A DNA stretch of 6,060 nt from Rhodospirillaceae bacterium (GCA_028819955.1 JAPPKP010000360.1:1-6060), one strand, 5' to 3'. Shown: positions 1 through 6,060, numbered from the stretch's first letter. Translations and numbers: made by a program. Notes: generated by a model from the letters alone, not told the origin.

Positions 1-50
1 AAACCGGACAACTCGTGTGCTACCTAAACCGGACACATCATCTGCTAGCG
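1..50. repeat. Two tandem 25-bp repeats, possible IS21-type insertion sequence end
   Basis: Units 1-25 and 26-50 share the first ten bases (AAACCGGACA) exactly and match at about 19 of 25 positions overall; a third copy is not recognisable after position 50. Short tandem repeats carrying a CCGGACA core, with an outermost CA dinucleotide, are typical of the ends of IS21-family elements, where the transposase IstA binds. No transposase gene is present, so any element would lie to the left and end around 35-40. The repeat is seen directly; the IS assignment is from memory of the family. The alternative is a regulatory iteron-like repeat in front of the LysR gene. Confidence 0.5.
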
Positions 51-68
51 ACAGACCAAAGTGAAATA

Positions 69-95
69 TTGCCAATTCGTGAGCAAGAGTATACC
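69..95 (+). promoter_or_regulatory. Weak candidate promoter for the LysR gene
   Basis: TTGCCA at 69-74 matches the sigma-70 -35 consensus at five of six bases, and TATACC at 90-95 matches the -10 at four of six. The spacer is only 15 bp, shorter than the preferred 16-18. Transcription would begin at about 101-103, almost on the ATG at 105, giving a leaderless or nearly leaderless message. This would agree with the lack of a good Shine-Dalgarno sequence before that ATG. The call is speculative. Confidence 0.25.
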
Positions 96-104
96 ACACT
101 GAGC

Positions 105-1025
105 ATGAGTAGGCGTGGGCCATATCGGATACCGCCGACGAGCGCCCTGATCGCTTTCGAGAGCGCCGCACGGCACGGCAATTTTTCGCGTGCCGCCCGG
201 GAGTTGCGCACGTCGCAGTCTGCCATCAGTCGTCACATTGCGAGCCTGGAGCGGCAACTCTCGACTCGATTGTTCGACCGGTCCCGAACAGGGGTTAGCC
301 TGACCGATGCGGGTAACCGCTATCGTGATGCCGTTGCCATCGGGCTCGGCGCTATCCACGCGGGCGCGGCGGAAGTCGCCGAATTATCAACCGCCGAACG
401 GGTGGAGCTCGTGATCGCTTGTTCGGACGAGATATCGCACCTTTTCTTGATGCCGCGATACGACGCACTTCAAAAAGCACTCGGCGAACGGGTTCGGCTG
501 CGAATCTTGACCTACCAGCATAACATTCAATATCTGCCGCCATCGCCGGTTGCCGATGTGATCCTAACGTGGGATCCGGCAGCGGCAGCTTCGGAGGACC
601 GCGTGGTTGTCTTCCGGGAAGAGGTGAGCCTGCTTTGTTCACCCGGGTACGCCGCAATCCATGCCGACACCCTCACTCTCCCCTCGACCGCGTGGAGCAA
701 GCTGACCCTCCTCGACATCGCACGGCCCAACGAAGGTTGGGCATCGTGGGACGATTGCTTCGCCGTCACCGGGCATCCCGACCCGGCCCCTCGGGTTGCG
801 GGCTTCGACAACTACACTTATGTGCTGGAGGCTGCCGTCGCCGGGCAGGGTATCGCTATGGGCTGGCGTCACTTTGTCGAGCGATATCTGGACTCTGGAG
901 CGCTGATTGCACTCAACGACGATGCCATGAGGACCGACAATTGCCTCTGTGCCGTGGCCACGGAGAAAGGGAGACAACGGCCTCTCGCCCGCAAGTGTCT
1001 CTCCTTTTTCGCACAGTGCACCTAG
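105..1025 (+). CDS. LysR-family transcriptional regulator (GcvA-like subgroup)
   Basis: This is a 306-residue DNA-binding regulator of usual LysR length. Residues 9-70 form the N-terminal winged helix-turn-helix: IPPTSALIAFESAARHGNFS leads into the recognition helix (SQSAISRHIASLERQL, about 37-52), then LFDRS and SLTDAG. The opening is characteristic of GcvA/AmpR-like members. Residues about 98-300 form the effector-binding domain, with the C-terminal pattern DNYTYVLEAAVAGQGIAMGWRHFVERYLDSGALI. The frame stays open upstream to a GTG at 15, but that would run through the repeat at 1-50 and add 30 residues unlike the family, so ATG 105 is preferred. The Shine-Dalgarno sequence is weak. LysR proteins commonly control an adjacent catabolic operon, and hyuAB downstream is the obvious candidate target, though the gene is co-directional and separated from it by 736 bp. 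The ligand is unknown. Confidence 0.93.
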   Translation: MSRRGPYRIPPTSALIAFESAARHGNFSRAARELRTSQSAISRHIASLERQLSTRLFDRSRTGVSLTDAGNRYRDAVAIGLGAIHAGAAEVAELSTAERVELVIACSDEISHLFLMPRYDALQKALGERVRLRILTYQHNIQYLPPSPVADVILTWDPAAAASEDRVVVFREEVSLLCSPGYAAIHADTLTLPSTAWSKLTLLDIARPNEGWASWDDCFAVTGHPDPAPRVAGFDNYTYVLEAAVAGQGIAMGWRHFVERYLDSGALIALNDDAMRTDNCLCAVATEKGRQRPLARKCLSFFAQCT

Positions 1026-1129
1026 CGCTGTACCAACGTCGCTCAACGCTCGAACGGGCACTCCCATCTCTAAGTCATCTCTTCAATGCTTTGTAGAAAC
1101 CTTCCAACAAATTGCGCACGGACTTGTTC

Positions 1130-1192
1130 CTGAACGTCAACACTAAACGATTCTATAATTTCAGTCAGGCCATCTCACGCTAAGGTTATAAT
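1130..1192 (+). promoter_or_regulatory. Two TATAAT hexamers in the AT-rich spacer
   Basis: A perfect -10 hexamer TATAAT occurs at 1154-1159 and again at 1187-1192, each followed by TT, so the octamer TATAATTT is repeated exactly 33 bp apart, about three helical turns. The -35 partners are poor: CTGAAC at 1130-1135 (three of six matches, 18-bp spacing) for the first, and nothing good for the second. A promoter with a weak -35 is what an activator-dependent gene would show, but AT-rich DNA yields such hexamers by chance. A start here would leave a leader of about 550-600 nt before hyuA. Confidence 0.25.
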
Positions 1193-1199
1193 TTGGAAC

Positions 1200-1220
1200 A
1201 TTCATTAAGAAATAATGAAT
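1200..1220. promoter_or_regulatory. Perfect 8-bp inverted repeat, possible operator
   Basis: ATTCATTA (1200-1207) and TAATGAAT (1213-1220) are exact reverse complements separated by five bases (AGAAA). The dyad lies just downstream of the second TATAAT, where a bound dimer could block or modulate transcription. The symmetry does not place a T and an A eleven bases apart, so it is not the textbook LysR box; another regulator, or a chance palindrome in AT-rich DNA, is possible. It is too AT-rich and has no T-run, so it does not look like a terminator. Confidence 0.35.
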
Positions 1221-1401
1221 CGACGATATTGTGATACTACGACTTTCTCACGTTGTCGAAAACGTTACCTTCTCCTCGTTGTGAATCCAATATGTCGCGC
1301 ATTTTCCTTTCTTGGCAATGGTCGAATCCGAGTTGAAGTGCGGTCCAATCGATCAGCGTCGTAGGACAATCATGATACCGGCTCATGCCAGTTCTCTGAA
1401 T

Positions 1402-1430
1402 TTAGAAGTGTGCGGTGTTCGCGCTAAAAT
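1402..1430 (+). promoter_or_regulatory. Weak candidate promoter for hyuAB
   Basis: TAAAAT at 1425-1430 matches the -10 consensus at five of six bases; TTAGAA at 1402-1407 lies 17 bp upstream but matches the -35 at only three of six. Transcription would begin near 1437 and give a leader of about 325 nt. The -10 overlaps the left arm of the inverted repeat at 1423-1449, which would suit regulation by a bound protein. This is a pattern match only. Confidence 0.22.
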
Positions 1431-1449
1431 GCGCAGTCACGTGTTTAGC
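1423..1449. promoter_or_regulatory. Inverted repeat GCTAAA/TTTAGC with an inner CACGTG
   Basis: GCTAAA (1423-1428) and TTTAGC (1444-1449) are exact reverse complements 15 bases apart, and the palindrome CACGTG (1438-1443) abuts the right arm. A further dyad follows at 1462-1478. Clustered dyads about 300 bp upstream of hyuA may be binding sites for a regulator. Arms of six bases are short enough to arise by chance. Confidence 0.25.
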
Positions 1450-1461
1450 AACGAGAATGCA

Positions 1462-1478
1462 ATTAAGGTTGAGTTAAT
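1462..1478. promoter_or_regulatory. Candidate LysR-type box ATTAA-N7-TTAAT
   Basis: ATTAA (1462-1466) and TTAAT (1474-1478) form a perfect interrupted dyad with a 7-base centre. T1464 and A1476 are separated by 11 bases, which is the T-N11-A arrangement, with dyad symmetry, expected of LysR-family recognition sites. It lies about 285 bp upstream of the hyuA start and just after another inverted repeat. It is the best match to a LysR site that I noticed in the spacer, but the motif is degenerate and the region AT-rich. Confidence 0.32.
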
Positions 1479-1747
1479 CGAATGAAGCGTTGCGTCGAAC
1501 GCCTAGCGACGCTTCGCTCGGGCATCCTACTCGCGCGGTAACCGCCCACGAGTGTCGCGGCGCGAGGAGCAACACCTTTACGCATTGTCCGCGTCGCACT
1601 CATAGACTCGCAATCATTCGAAATGAGGCTCGCGCACGACTCCAGCGACGCGATCGCCGGACGGGCAGGAAAGCGCTTGGTGCGGTGCGCACGGTGGAAG
1701 TAGCCTTTGCGCACGGCGCGTCGAGCGGCAAACGACCGTTACGGACC

Positions 1748-1754
1748 GAGGTGA
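1748..1754 (+). promoter_or_regulatory. Ribosome binding site of the hyuA-like gene
   Basis: GAGGTGA matches the Shine-Dalgarno consensus perfectly and lies seven bases before the ATG at 1762. It fixes that start and shows that translation begins where the conserved N-terminal ATP-binding motif begins. Confidence 0.85.
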
Positions 1755-1761
1755 AGCGACG

Positions 1762-3819
1762 ATGGCGTACCGACTTGGAGTCGACGTGGGAGGCACCTTC
1801 ACGGACGTGCTCCTCATCAACGAAGCGGACAGCAGCTTTCACGTCGCCAAGGTCCCGTCCACCCCCGCGGATTCCTCGATTGGCGTGCTGAATGGAATCG
1901 CCAGGGTCTGTGAATTGGGCAACATTCGGCCCGGCGCGATTGAAAACGTCATGCACGGTACGACGGTTGCGACCAACGCGATCCTGACCGGCAAGGGCGC
2001 GCGCGTGGGCCTGGTCACGACGAAGGGCTATCGGCACGTCCTGCAAATCGCCCGCTCCTTCGTCCCCGGCGGCCTCGGCGCCTGGGTCATCTTCAACAAG
2101 ACGCCGCCGCTTGCGCCTCTGGCGCTTACGGTGGAAGCGAATGAGCGAATCGACGCCAGAGGAGAGATCATCGAGACGCTGGACGAGGACGATCTGCGCG
2201 AGTCTTTGCGATCGCTGAAGAAAAAGGGAATCGACGCACTGACGATTTCGCTGATCAACTCCTACACCAATGACTCGCATGAGACGATTGCCGGCCGCAT
2301 AGCAGCCGAGGAGCTGCACGGTATTCCTATCTCGCTCTCCTCTCGCGTGATCCCTGAAATGCAGGAGTACGAACGCACGATCACGACGGTGTGCAATTCT
2401 TACGTTCGCCCGATCGTCTCGCGCTACGTCCGCAATCTGAGCGGCGAACTGGGCAAGATCTCCGGTGACGTGAATTTGCACGTCTTGCGCTCGGACGGAG
2501 GCCTGACCTCGCCCGTTGGCGCCGAAACGGTTCCCGTCAACCTGCTGATGAGCGGCCCCGCCGGCGGTGTGACCGGCGCGCTCTGGATCGCGAAGCAAGC
2601 GGGTTTCGATAACCTCCTCACCTTCGACATGGGCGGCACCTCGACGGACGTGTGCCTCGTCAGGGACGGGGTCACGCAAATCCGGCGCGAGACGACGGTT
2701 GGCGATCTCACCGTGCGCGCATCGTCGGTCGACGTGCGCTCGGTGGGTGCGGGCGGCGGCTCGATCGCGCATGTGCCCGAGCTGACGAAGGCACTTCGTG
2801 TTGGGCCTGAGAGTGCCGGTGCCGATCCCGGTCCCGCGGGCTACGGCAAGGGAGGCACGGAGCCGACCGTGACCGACGCGAATATCGTCCTCGGCCATTT
2901 GCCCCAAGCGTCGCTGCTCGGTGGCGACCTCGCGCTCGACCGGGAACAATCGGCGGTCGCAGTCGGCAAGATCGCGCGCGCCCTCGGTTTCTCGACGGAG
3001 CGGGCCGCTGCGGGCATTTACGACATCGTCAACGAGACCATGATCGGTGCGCTGCGCCTCGTCTCCGTGCAGCAAGGATTCGATCCCCGCGATTTCGCTC
3101 TGGTCGCGTTCGGTGGCGCAGGCCCGATGCATGCCAACGCGCTGGCGCGCATCCTCGGCTGCTGGCCGGTGATCGTGCCGCCGAGCCCCGGCGTGCTCTG
3201 CGCCTACGGTGACGCGACGACGCGAACCAGGGACGAAGCCTCGCGCAGCCTCATGCGGCGGTTCTCCGAGACCAGTCACGCGGACGTCCTGGCGATCCTG
3301 GAGGAGCTGGCGGAACAGGCCTCGAAGTCCCTCGATGCCGAGGGAATTCCGCGCTCCGACCAATCCGCACACTTCGAGATCGATGTGCGTTATGCCGGGC
3401 AAGTCCTTCATCTCACGGTGACCGTGCAGATGGAGGAGCTCCGCCGCAGCGGGCTTGGCTGCATCGAAGAGGCGTTCGATGCGCTGCACGAACGACTCTA
3501 CACGTTCGCGCTCGACATGGATCGGGAGATCATCAACCTGCGCGCCATCGTGCAAGGCAAGGAGACGCCCCTTCGCGCACCGCGCATGCCTGCCGGCAAG
3601 AGCGACGCTTCCGCCGCACAGGCGGGGAGCCAGACGGTCTACGTCGACGGCGCCCACCGCGATGTGCCGGTCTACGACCGCGCCAAGCTCGCGGCAGGTA
3701 ATGTCCTCGAGGGCCCGGCGATCGTGATGCAGCTCGATTCCACCACCGTCCTGCTGCCCGAACACGATGGTGAAATCGACGCGATCGGGAACATTCTGAT
3801 CCGCCCACGGGCGGCGTGA
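1762..3819 (+). CDS. hyuA: Hydantoinase/oxoprolinase family protein, subunit A (ATP-utilising)
   Basis: This 685-residue protein has the usual length of HyuA-type subunits. Residues about 4-180 are the Hydant_A_N domain, starting with the phosphate-binding motif DVGGTFTD (8-15) and followed by MHGTTVATNAIL (64-75). Residues about 200-490 are the hydantoinase A core: EYERT (202-206), SGPAGGV (264-270), a second phosphate motif DMGGTSTD (289-296), GAGGGS (329-334), a Gly/Pro-rich stretch ESAGADPGPAGYGKGG (350-365) and FGGAGPMHA (450-458). The remainder is the C-terminal domain. These actin-like (ASKHA) motifs indicate that ATP is used to activate the substrate by phosphorylation. Relatives include N-methylhydantoinase, 5-oxoprolinase, caprolactamase and the acetone and acetophenone carboxylases. 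The protein is cytoplasmic, with no signal peptide or membrane segment. The hyuB-like partner follows 13 bp later, so the two are almost surely co-translated subunits. The name hyuA denotes the family only; the substrate is unresolved. The frame is intact. Confidence 0.93.
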   Translation: MAYRLGVDVGGTFTDVLLINEADSSFHVAKVPSTPADSSIGVLNGIARVCELGNIRPGAIENVMHGTTVATNAILTGKGARVGLVTTKGYRHVLQIARSFVPGGLGAWVIFNKTPPLAPLALTVEANERIDARGEIIETLDEDDLRESLRSLKKKGIDALTISLINSYTNDSHETIAGRIAAEELHGIPISLSSRVIPEMQEYERTITTVCNSYVRPIVSRYVRNLSGELGKISGDVNLHVLRSDGGLTSPVGAETVPVNLLMSGPAGGVTGALWIAKQAGFDNLLTFDMGGTSTDVCLVRDGVTQIRRETTVGDLTVRASSVDVRSVGAGGGSIAHVPELTKALRVGPESAGADPGPAGYGKGGTEPTVTDANIVLGHLPQASLLGGDLALDREQSAVAVGKIARALGFSTERAAAGIYDIVNETMIGALRLVSVQQGFDPRDFALVAFGGAGPMHANALARILGCWPVIVPPSPGVLCAYGDATTRTRDEASRSLMRRFSETSHADVLAILEELAEQASKSLDAEGIPRSDQSAHFEIDVRYAGQVLHLTVTVQMEELRRSGLGCIEEAFDALHERLYTFALDMDREIINLRAIVQGKETPLRAPRMPAGKSDASAAQAGSQTVYVDGAHRDVPVYDRAKLAAGNVLEGPAIVMQLDSTTVLLPEHDGEIDAIGNILIRPRAA

Positions 3820-3821
3820 GC

Positions 3822-3827
3822 GAGGGA
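3822..3827 (+). promoter_or_regulatory. Ribosome binding site of the hyuB-like gene
   Basis: GAGGGA in the 13-bp gap after the hyuA stop lies five bases before the ATG at 3833. It supports that start and separate initiation on a shared message rather than a fused product. Confidence 0.7.
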
Positions 3828-3832
3828 CGACC

Positions 3833-5731
3833 ATGGCGGCCACCGTCATCGAGAGCAATCACACACCCTTTCGCCGGGTCGAGGTCGACCCGGTCGATCT
3901 CGACATCATCGAGAACGCGCTCCGCAACGCGCGCCACGAAATGGATGCGGTTCTCTTCCGCACCGCCATGTCGCCAGGCATCCGCGAGCAGCACGACGAG
4001 TTTCCCCTAATCGCCAATCGCGACGGCAAGATGGTGGTCGGTCAGTTCGGCGCCTTCATCAATGTGTTTCTGAATTCGTACGAAGGCGAAATTCACGAGG
4101 GCGATGTCTTTCTGACCAACGATCCCTATTCCTGCGACGGCGCCATCAGCCACACGCCGGATTGGCTGGTGCTGCTGCCCATCTTCAAGAACGGTCGGGT
4201 GATCGGCTGGGCCGCGATGTTCGGCCACATGACCGATACGGGAGGCCGCGTCCCCGGCAGCATGCCGACGGATGCACAGCAGATTTTCGAAGAGGGAATC
4301 ATAATTCCGCCAACCAAGATTTATCGGCGCGGCGAGCGTCAGGAAGAAATTCTGCAGCTCATCCTGCACAACTGCCGTATGCCGCACTGGAACCGGAGCG
4401 ATCTGGACGCATTGATCGCAGGCTGCCGGCTCGCGGCGATACGCGTCATCGAACTGTCCGACCGCTTCGGCGACGACACCTATTATTCCGCCTTGGAAGA
4501 GTTGTTGGAGCGCACGCGTCGGGCAATGCGCCACATCATTCTGACGGGAATCTCGGAAGAAAAGCAGTATTTCGAAGACTACTTAGACGACGACGGTGTC
4601 GGCATGGGCCCTTACAAGATCGCCTGCACCATGTGGCGCGAAGACGACAAGATGATCATCGATTTCGAGGGAACCGACCCGCAATCACAGAGTTCCATAA
4701 ATTTCTATTGCAACGAAGAAATGACCAAGATGCATTGCGGCGTTTTCCTCATCATGCTCGCGGACCCTCAGATCCTTTTCAACGACGGCTTCTACGATCT
4801 GATGGAGGTGCGCATTCCTGACGGCACGCTCTACAAGCCCATCAAGCCAGCGGCGCTCTCCTGCAGAACCCACGGTTTGGCGCGCTGCATGGATGTGCTT
4901 GCCGGGCTGTTCGGGCAGAGCAATCCCGACTACATGTGTGCAGCCGGATTCTCGGCGAGTCCGCACTTTCTGTATTCGGGATACGATTCCCGCGGCGAGT
5001 GGTTTCAGCTCTTTCACATCGCGTTTGGCGGCATCGCCGCCGCACCCTCAGGCGACGGTGCCGACGGACACGGCATGTGGCCTGACTTCACGAACGTGCC
5101 CTGCGAGTATCTCGAGGCGATATGCCCGCTGCGCATGGACGCCCACGAGGTGATCCCCGATTCCGGCGGGCCCGGGCTGCACCGCGGCGGCAACGGTGTG
5201 CACACCGCCTATCGCATTCTCAACGCAGGCGACGTTTCCATTCACGACGACCGGTGGCTGTCGTACCCGTGGGGCGTGCGGGGCGGGCTGCCGGGGGCGC
5301 GCAGCCGGAAGTACGTCGAGCGCACGGATGGAACGATCGAGGTTCTTCCCTCGAAGTGCGATCGCGTGCGGGTGGAGCCCGGTGATGTCGTGCACTACCG
5401 CACGTGGGGCGGCGGTGGCTGGGGCGACCCGCTGGAGCGGCCCGTCGAGCAGGTCGCGTTCGACGTGGCAGCCGGCCTCGTCACGATCGCGGGCGCACGG
5501 CGCTACGGCGTGGTCATGGACGAGGATTTTGCCGTCGATGAGGACGCCACGCAGGCGCTGCGCGAGAGCATGCGGCTGGAGCGGGGCAACCCCGATCTCT
5601 TCGACATGGGCGGCGACATCGACGAGATCGTGGCCCGCTGCGAGGAGGAGACCGGGCTCCCGGCGCCGCGTCCGCCCGAGTTCGCACCGTGGGCCTTGGC
5701 CGCGCGGGAGCGGACCCGCGGCGATGCGTGA
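3833..5731 (+). CDS. hyuB: Hydantoinase/oxoprolinase family protein, subunit B
   Basis: This 632-residue protein matches hydantoinase B along its whole length. The order is IIENALRNARHEMDAVLFRTAMSP (25-48), TNDPY (95-99), SHTPDWLVLLPIF (106-118), GHMTDTGG (131-138), EGIIIPPTK (154-162), HNCRMP (179-184), DFEGTDPQ (277-284), RIPDGTLYKP (327-336), AFGGIAAAPSGDGADG (397-412), DSGGPGLHRGGNG (443-455), and the C-terminal GGGGWGDPLERP (526-537) with AARRYGVV-like ARRYGVV (555-561). D55, H107, D110 and H132 align by context with conserved acidic and histidine positions of the family and are candidate metal ligands (inference). With HyuA it should form the complex that converts an ATP-activated amide, imide or carbonyl substrate. 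At 632 residues it is a little longer than many hydantoinase B proteins but shorter than the acetone carboxylase alpha subunit (about 770, from memory). Variants such as SHTPDW and GHMTDTGG suggest a subgroup distinct from classical HyuB, with undetermined substrate. The reading frame is uninterrupted. Confidence 0.92.
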   Translation: MAATVIESNHTPFRRVEVDPVDLDIIENALRNARHEMDAVLFRTAMSPGIREQHDEFPLIANRDGKMVVGQFGAFINVFLNSYEGEIHEGDVFLTNDPYSCDGAISHTPDWLVLLPIFKNGRVIGWAAMFGHMTDTGGRVPGSMPTDAQQIFEEGIIIPPTKIYRRGERQEEILQLILHNCRMPHWNRSDLDALIAGCRLAAIRVIELSDRFGDDTYYSALEELLERTRRAMRHIILTGISEEKQYFEDYLDDDGVGMGPYKIACTMWREDDKMIIDFEGTDPQSQSSINFYCNEEMTKMHCGVFLIMLADPQILFNDGFYDLMEVRIPDGTLYKPIKPAALSCRTHGLARCMDVLAGLFGQSNPDYMCAAGFSASPHFLYSGYDSRGEWFQLFHIAFGGIAAAPSGDGADGHGMWPDFTNVPCEYLEAICPLRMDAHEVIPDSGGPGLHRGGNGVHTAYRILNAGDVSIHDDRWLSYPWGVRGGLPGARSRKYVERTDGTIEVLPSKCDRVRVEPGDVVHYRTWGGGGWGDPLERPVEQVAFDVAAGLVTIAGARRYGVVMDEDFAVDEDATQALRESMRLERGNPDLFDMGGDIDEIVARCEEETGLPAPRPPEFAPWALAARERTRGDA

Positions 5732-5733
5732 CG

Positions 5734-5787
5734 GCGTCAGGCCACGAGGGCTGGACGGCTGCGGCCAGCGGCCGCCCCGGCTGACGC
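5734..5787. terminator. Nested palindrome between convergent genes, possible bidirectional terminator
   Basis: GCGTCAG (5734-5740) pairs exactly with CTGACGC (5781-5787), and inside them GCGGCC (5761-5766) pairs exactly with GGCCGC (5770-5775) around a 3-base loop. The structure starts two bases after the hyuB stop and ends 16 bases before the stop of the opposite-strand gene, the expected place for a shared terminator. There is no T-run on either strand, so it is not a classical intrinsic terminator; it could act as a barrier to RNA decay or with Rho. Confidence 0.4.
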
Positions 5788-5803
5788 GGACCTGTCGCGG
5801 CGG

Positions 5804-6060
5804 TCAGCTCGGCGATGCGCCGTGGATGCGGCCGAGCAGCGGGCTCTGATGCCAGCAGACCTGAAGCCACTTGCCGTCCGCGTGGTACCAGGTCTGGGTG
5901 AAGCCCATGAAGCGCTGGCGGAAGCCCGCGTCGCGCGGCTTGCCGCGAAAGGTCGAGAAGCCGCTGACGTGGCCGGTGGTGCCCCAGACCCTGACGTTCA
6001 GCTCGCGCGGGATCCACTTGAAGTGCTCCCACAGCCCGTCGCCGCCGGCGTGAAAGTCGA
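5804..6060 (-). CDS. NTF2/SnoaL-like (DUF4440-type) protein, C-terminal fragment
   Basis: Reading the minus strand from the window edge gives 84 residues ending at a TGA at 5804-5806; the start lies beyond position 6060. The peptide contains VRVWGTTGHVSGFSTFRGKP, then FRQRFMGFTQTWYHADGKWLQVCWHQSPL. This order, a glycine turn, a G-K hairpin, R-F-x-x-T-x-T-W and a basic/Asp-Gly-Lys-Trp strand leading to W-H-x-S, is the C-terminal beta-sheet of the NTF2-like fold found in SnoaL, ketosteroid isomerase-like and DUF4440 proteins. Members are small cytoplasmic proteins, some of them isomerases or cyclases, many of unknown role; no activity can be assigned. The gene converges on hyuB with a 72-bp gap, so it is not part of that operon. 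Another minus-strand frame over the same DNA is longer but Arg/Pro/Ala-rich and looks like a shadow. Confidence 0.75.
   Translation of the reverse strand, partial: DFHAGGDGLWEHFKWIPRELNVRVWGTTGHVSGFSTFRGKPRDAGFRQRFMGFTQTWYHADGKWLQVCWHQSPLLGRIHGASPS

Larger units (their letters stand above)
1026..1761. other. Long gene-free spacer, AT-rich in its first half, dyad-rich
   Basis: No convincing gene is found on either strand; open frames here are short, lack ribosome binding sites and have no recognisable protein pattern. Composition changes sharply: 1141-1260 is about 35% G+C against roughly 65% inside the LysR gene, and G+C rises again after about 1490. The AT-rich part contains two TATAAT hexamers and several perfect inverted repeats, listed separately. 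No clear terminator with a T-run follows the LysR stop at 1025. The stretch most likely holds the control region and leader of hyuAB, and possibly remnant DNA from an old insertion or deletion. It contains no recognisable tRNA or other RNA gene. Confidence 0.7.

Noticed and set aside
15..104. N-terminal extension of the LysR protein starting at GTG 15
   Set aside because: It would translate the 25-bp repeat and add 30 residues not seen in LysR proteins; the family-like sequence starts right after the ATG at 105.
1484..1515. Inverted repeat GAAGCGT/ACGCTTC with an inner GCGT-CGA-ACGC hairpin
   Set aside because: The arms are exact, but there is no T-run and it lies in a CG-repetitive stretch where such pairings arise easily; considered as a terminator for the LysR transcript and not supported.
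1482..1541. A 19-residue open frame in the hyuA leader, possible leader peptide
   Set aside because: No properly spaced Shine-Dalgarno sequence, no run of a single amino acid codon and no attenuator-like hairpin with T-run after it.
1490..1891. A 133-codon + strand frame overlapping the start of hyuA
   Set aside because: Starts with TTG without a ribosome binding site, is Arg-rich without domain pattern, and overlaps the conserved N-terminus of HyuA in another frame.
1600..3858. A 752-codon open frame antisense to the whole hyuA-like gene
   Set aside because: It is a shadow of the GC-rich codon pattern of hyuA: the peptide is rich in Arg, Asp, His and Ala, has no recognisable domain, and the + strand frame has full-length family motifs and a strong ribosome binding site.
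5514..6032. A 172-codon minus-strand frame across the end of hyuB and the right edge
   Set aside because: Its peptide is low-complexity Arg/Pro/Ala and overlaps both hyuB and the NTF2-like frame, which has a recognisable fold pattern.

Overview
The window is high-GC bacterial DNA. The protein-coding parts I counted run from about 65% to 78% G+C, and gene content and codon use suggest a proteobacterium, most likely a member of the Burkholderiales. This assignment is inferred from composition and gene style, because no species-specific marker is present.

Layout, left to right. Positions 1-50 hold two tandem copies of a 25-bp unit beginning AAACCGGACA, which resemble the repeated end sequences of IS21-family insertion sequences. 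If that is right, the body of the element lies outside the window to the left. About 55 bp further on is a complete LysR-type regulator (105-1025, + strand). It is followed by a 736-bp gene-free spacer (1026-1761) whose first half is strikingly AT-rich (about 35% G+C over 1141-1260) and holds several perfect inverted repeats and promoter-like hexamers. Next come two tightly linked + strand genes, hyuA-like (1762-3819) and hyuB-like (3833-5731), 13 bp apart and each with a clear ribosome binding site. On the opposite strand, converging on hyuB, is the 3' end of an NTF2/SnoaL-like gene (5804-6060), whose start lies beyond the right edge. A nested palindrome sits between the two converging genes.

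How they work together. HyuA and HyuB are the two subunits of the hydantoinase/5-oxoprolinase/acetone-carboxylase superfamily: HyuA is the ATP-using (ASKHA-fold) subunit and HyuB the metal-dependent partner. The pair alone, with no small third subunit visible, fits an ATP-dependent cyclic-amide or imide hydrolase (hydantoin, oxoproline or lactam type) better than an acetone-type carboxylase, but the substrate cannot be read from the sequence. The LysR protein is a plausible regulator of the operon, acting through the AT-rich spacer. The layout is unusual because the regulator is co-directional rather than divergent.

I found no RNA genes, CRISPR array or clearly novel system. The points most worth a second look are the possible IS end next to the regulator and the dyad-rich spacer in front of hyuAB.
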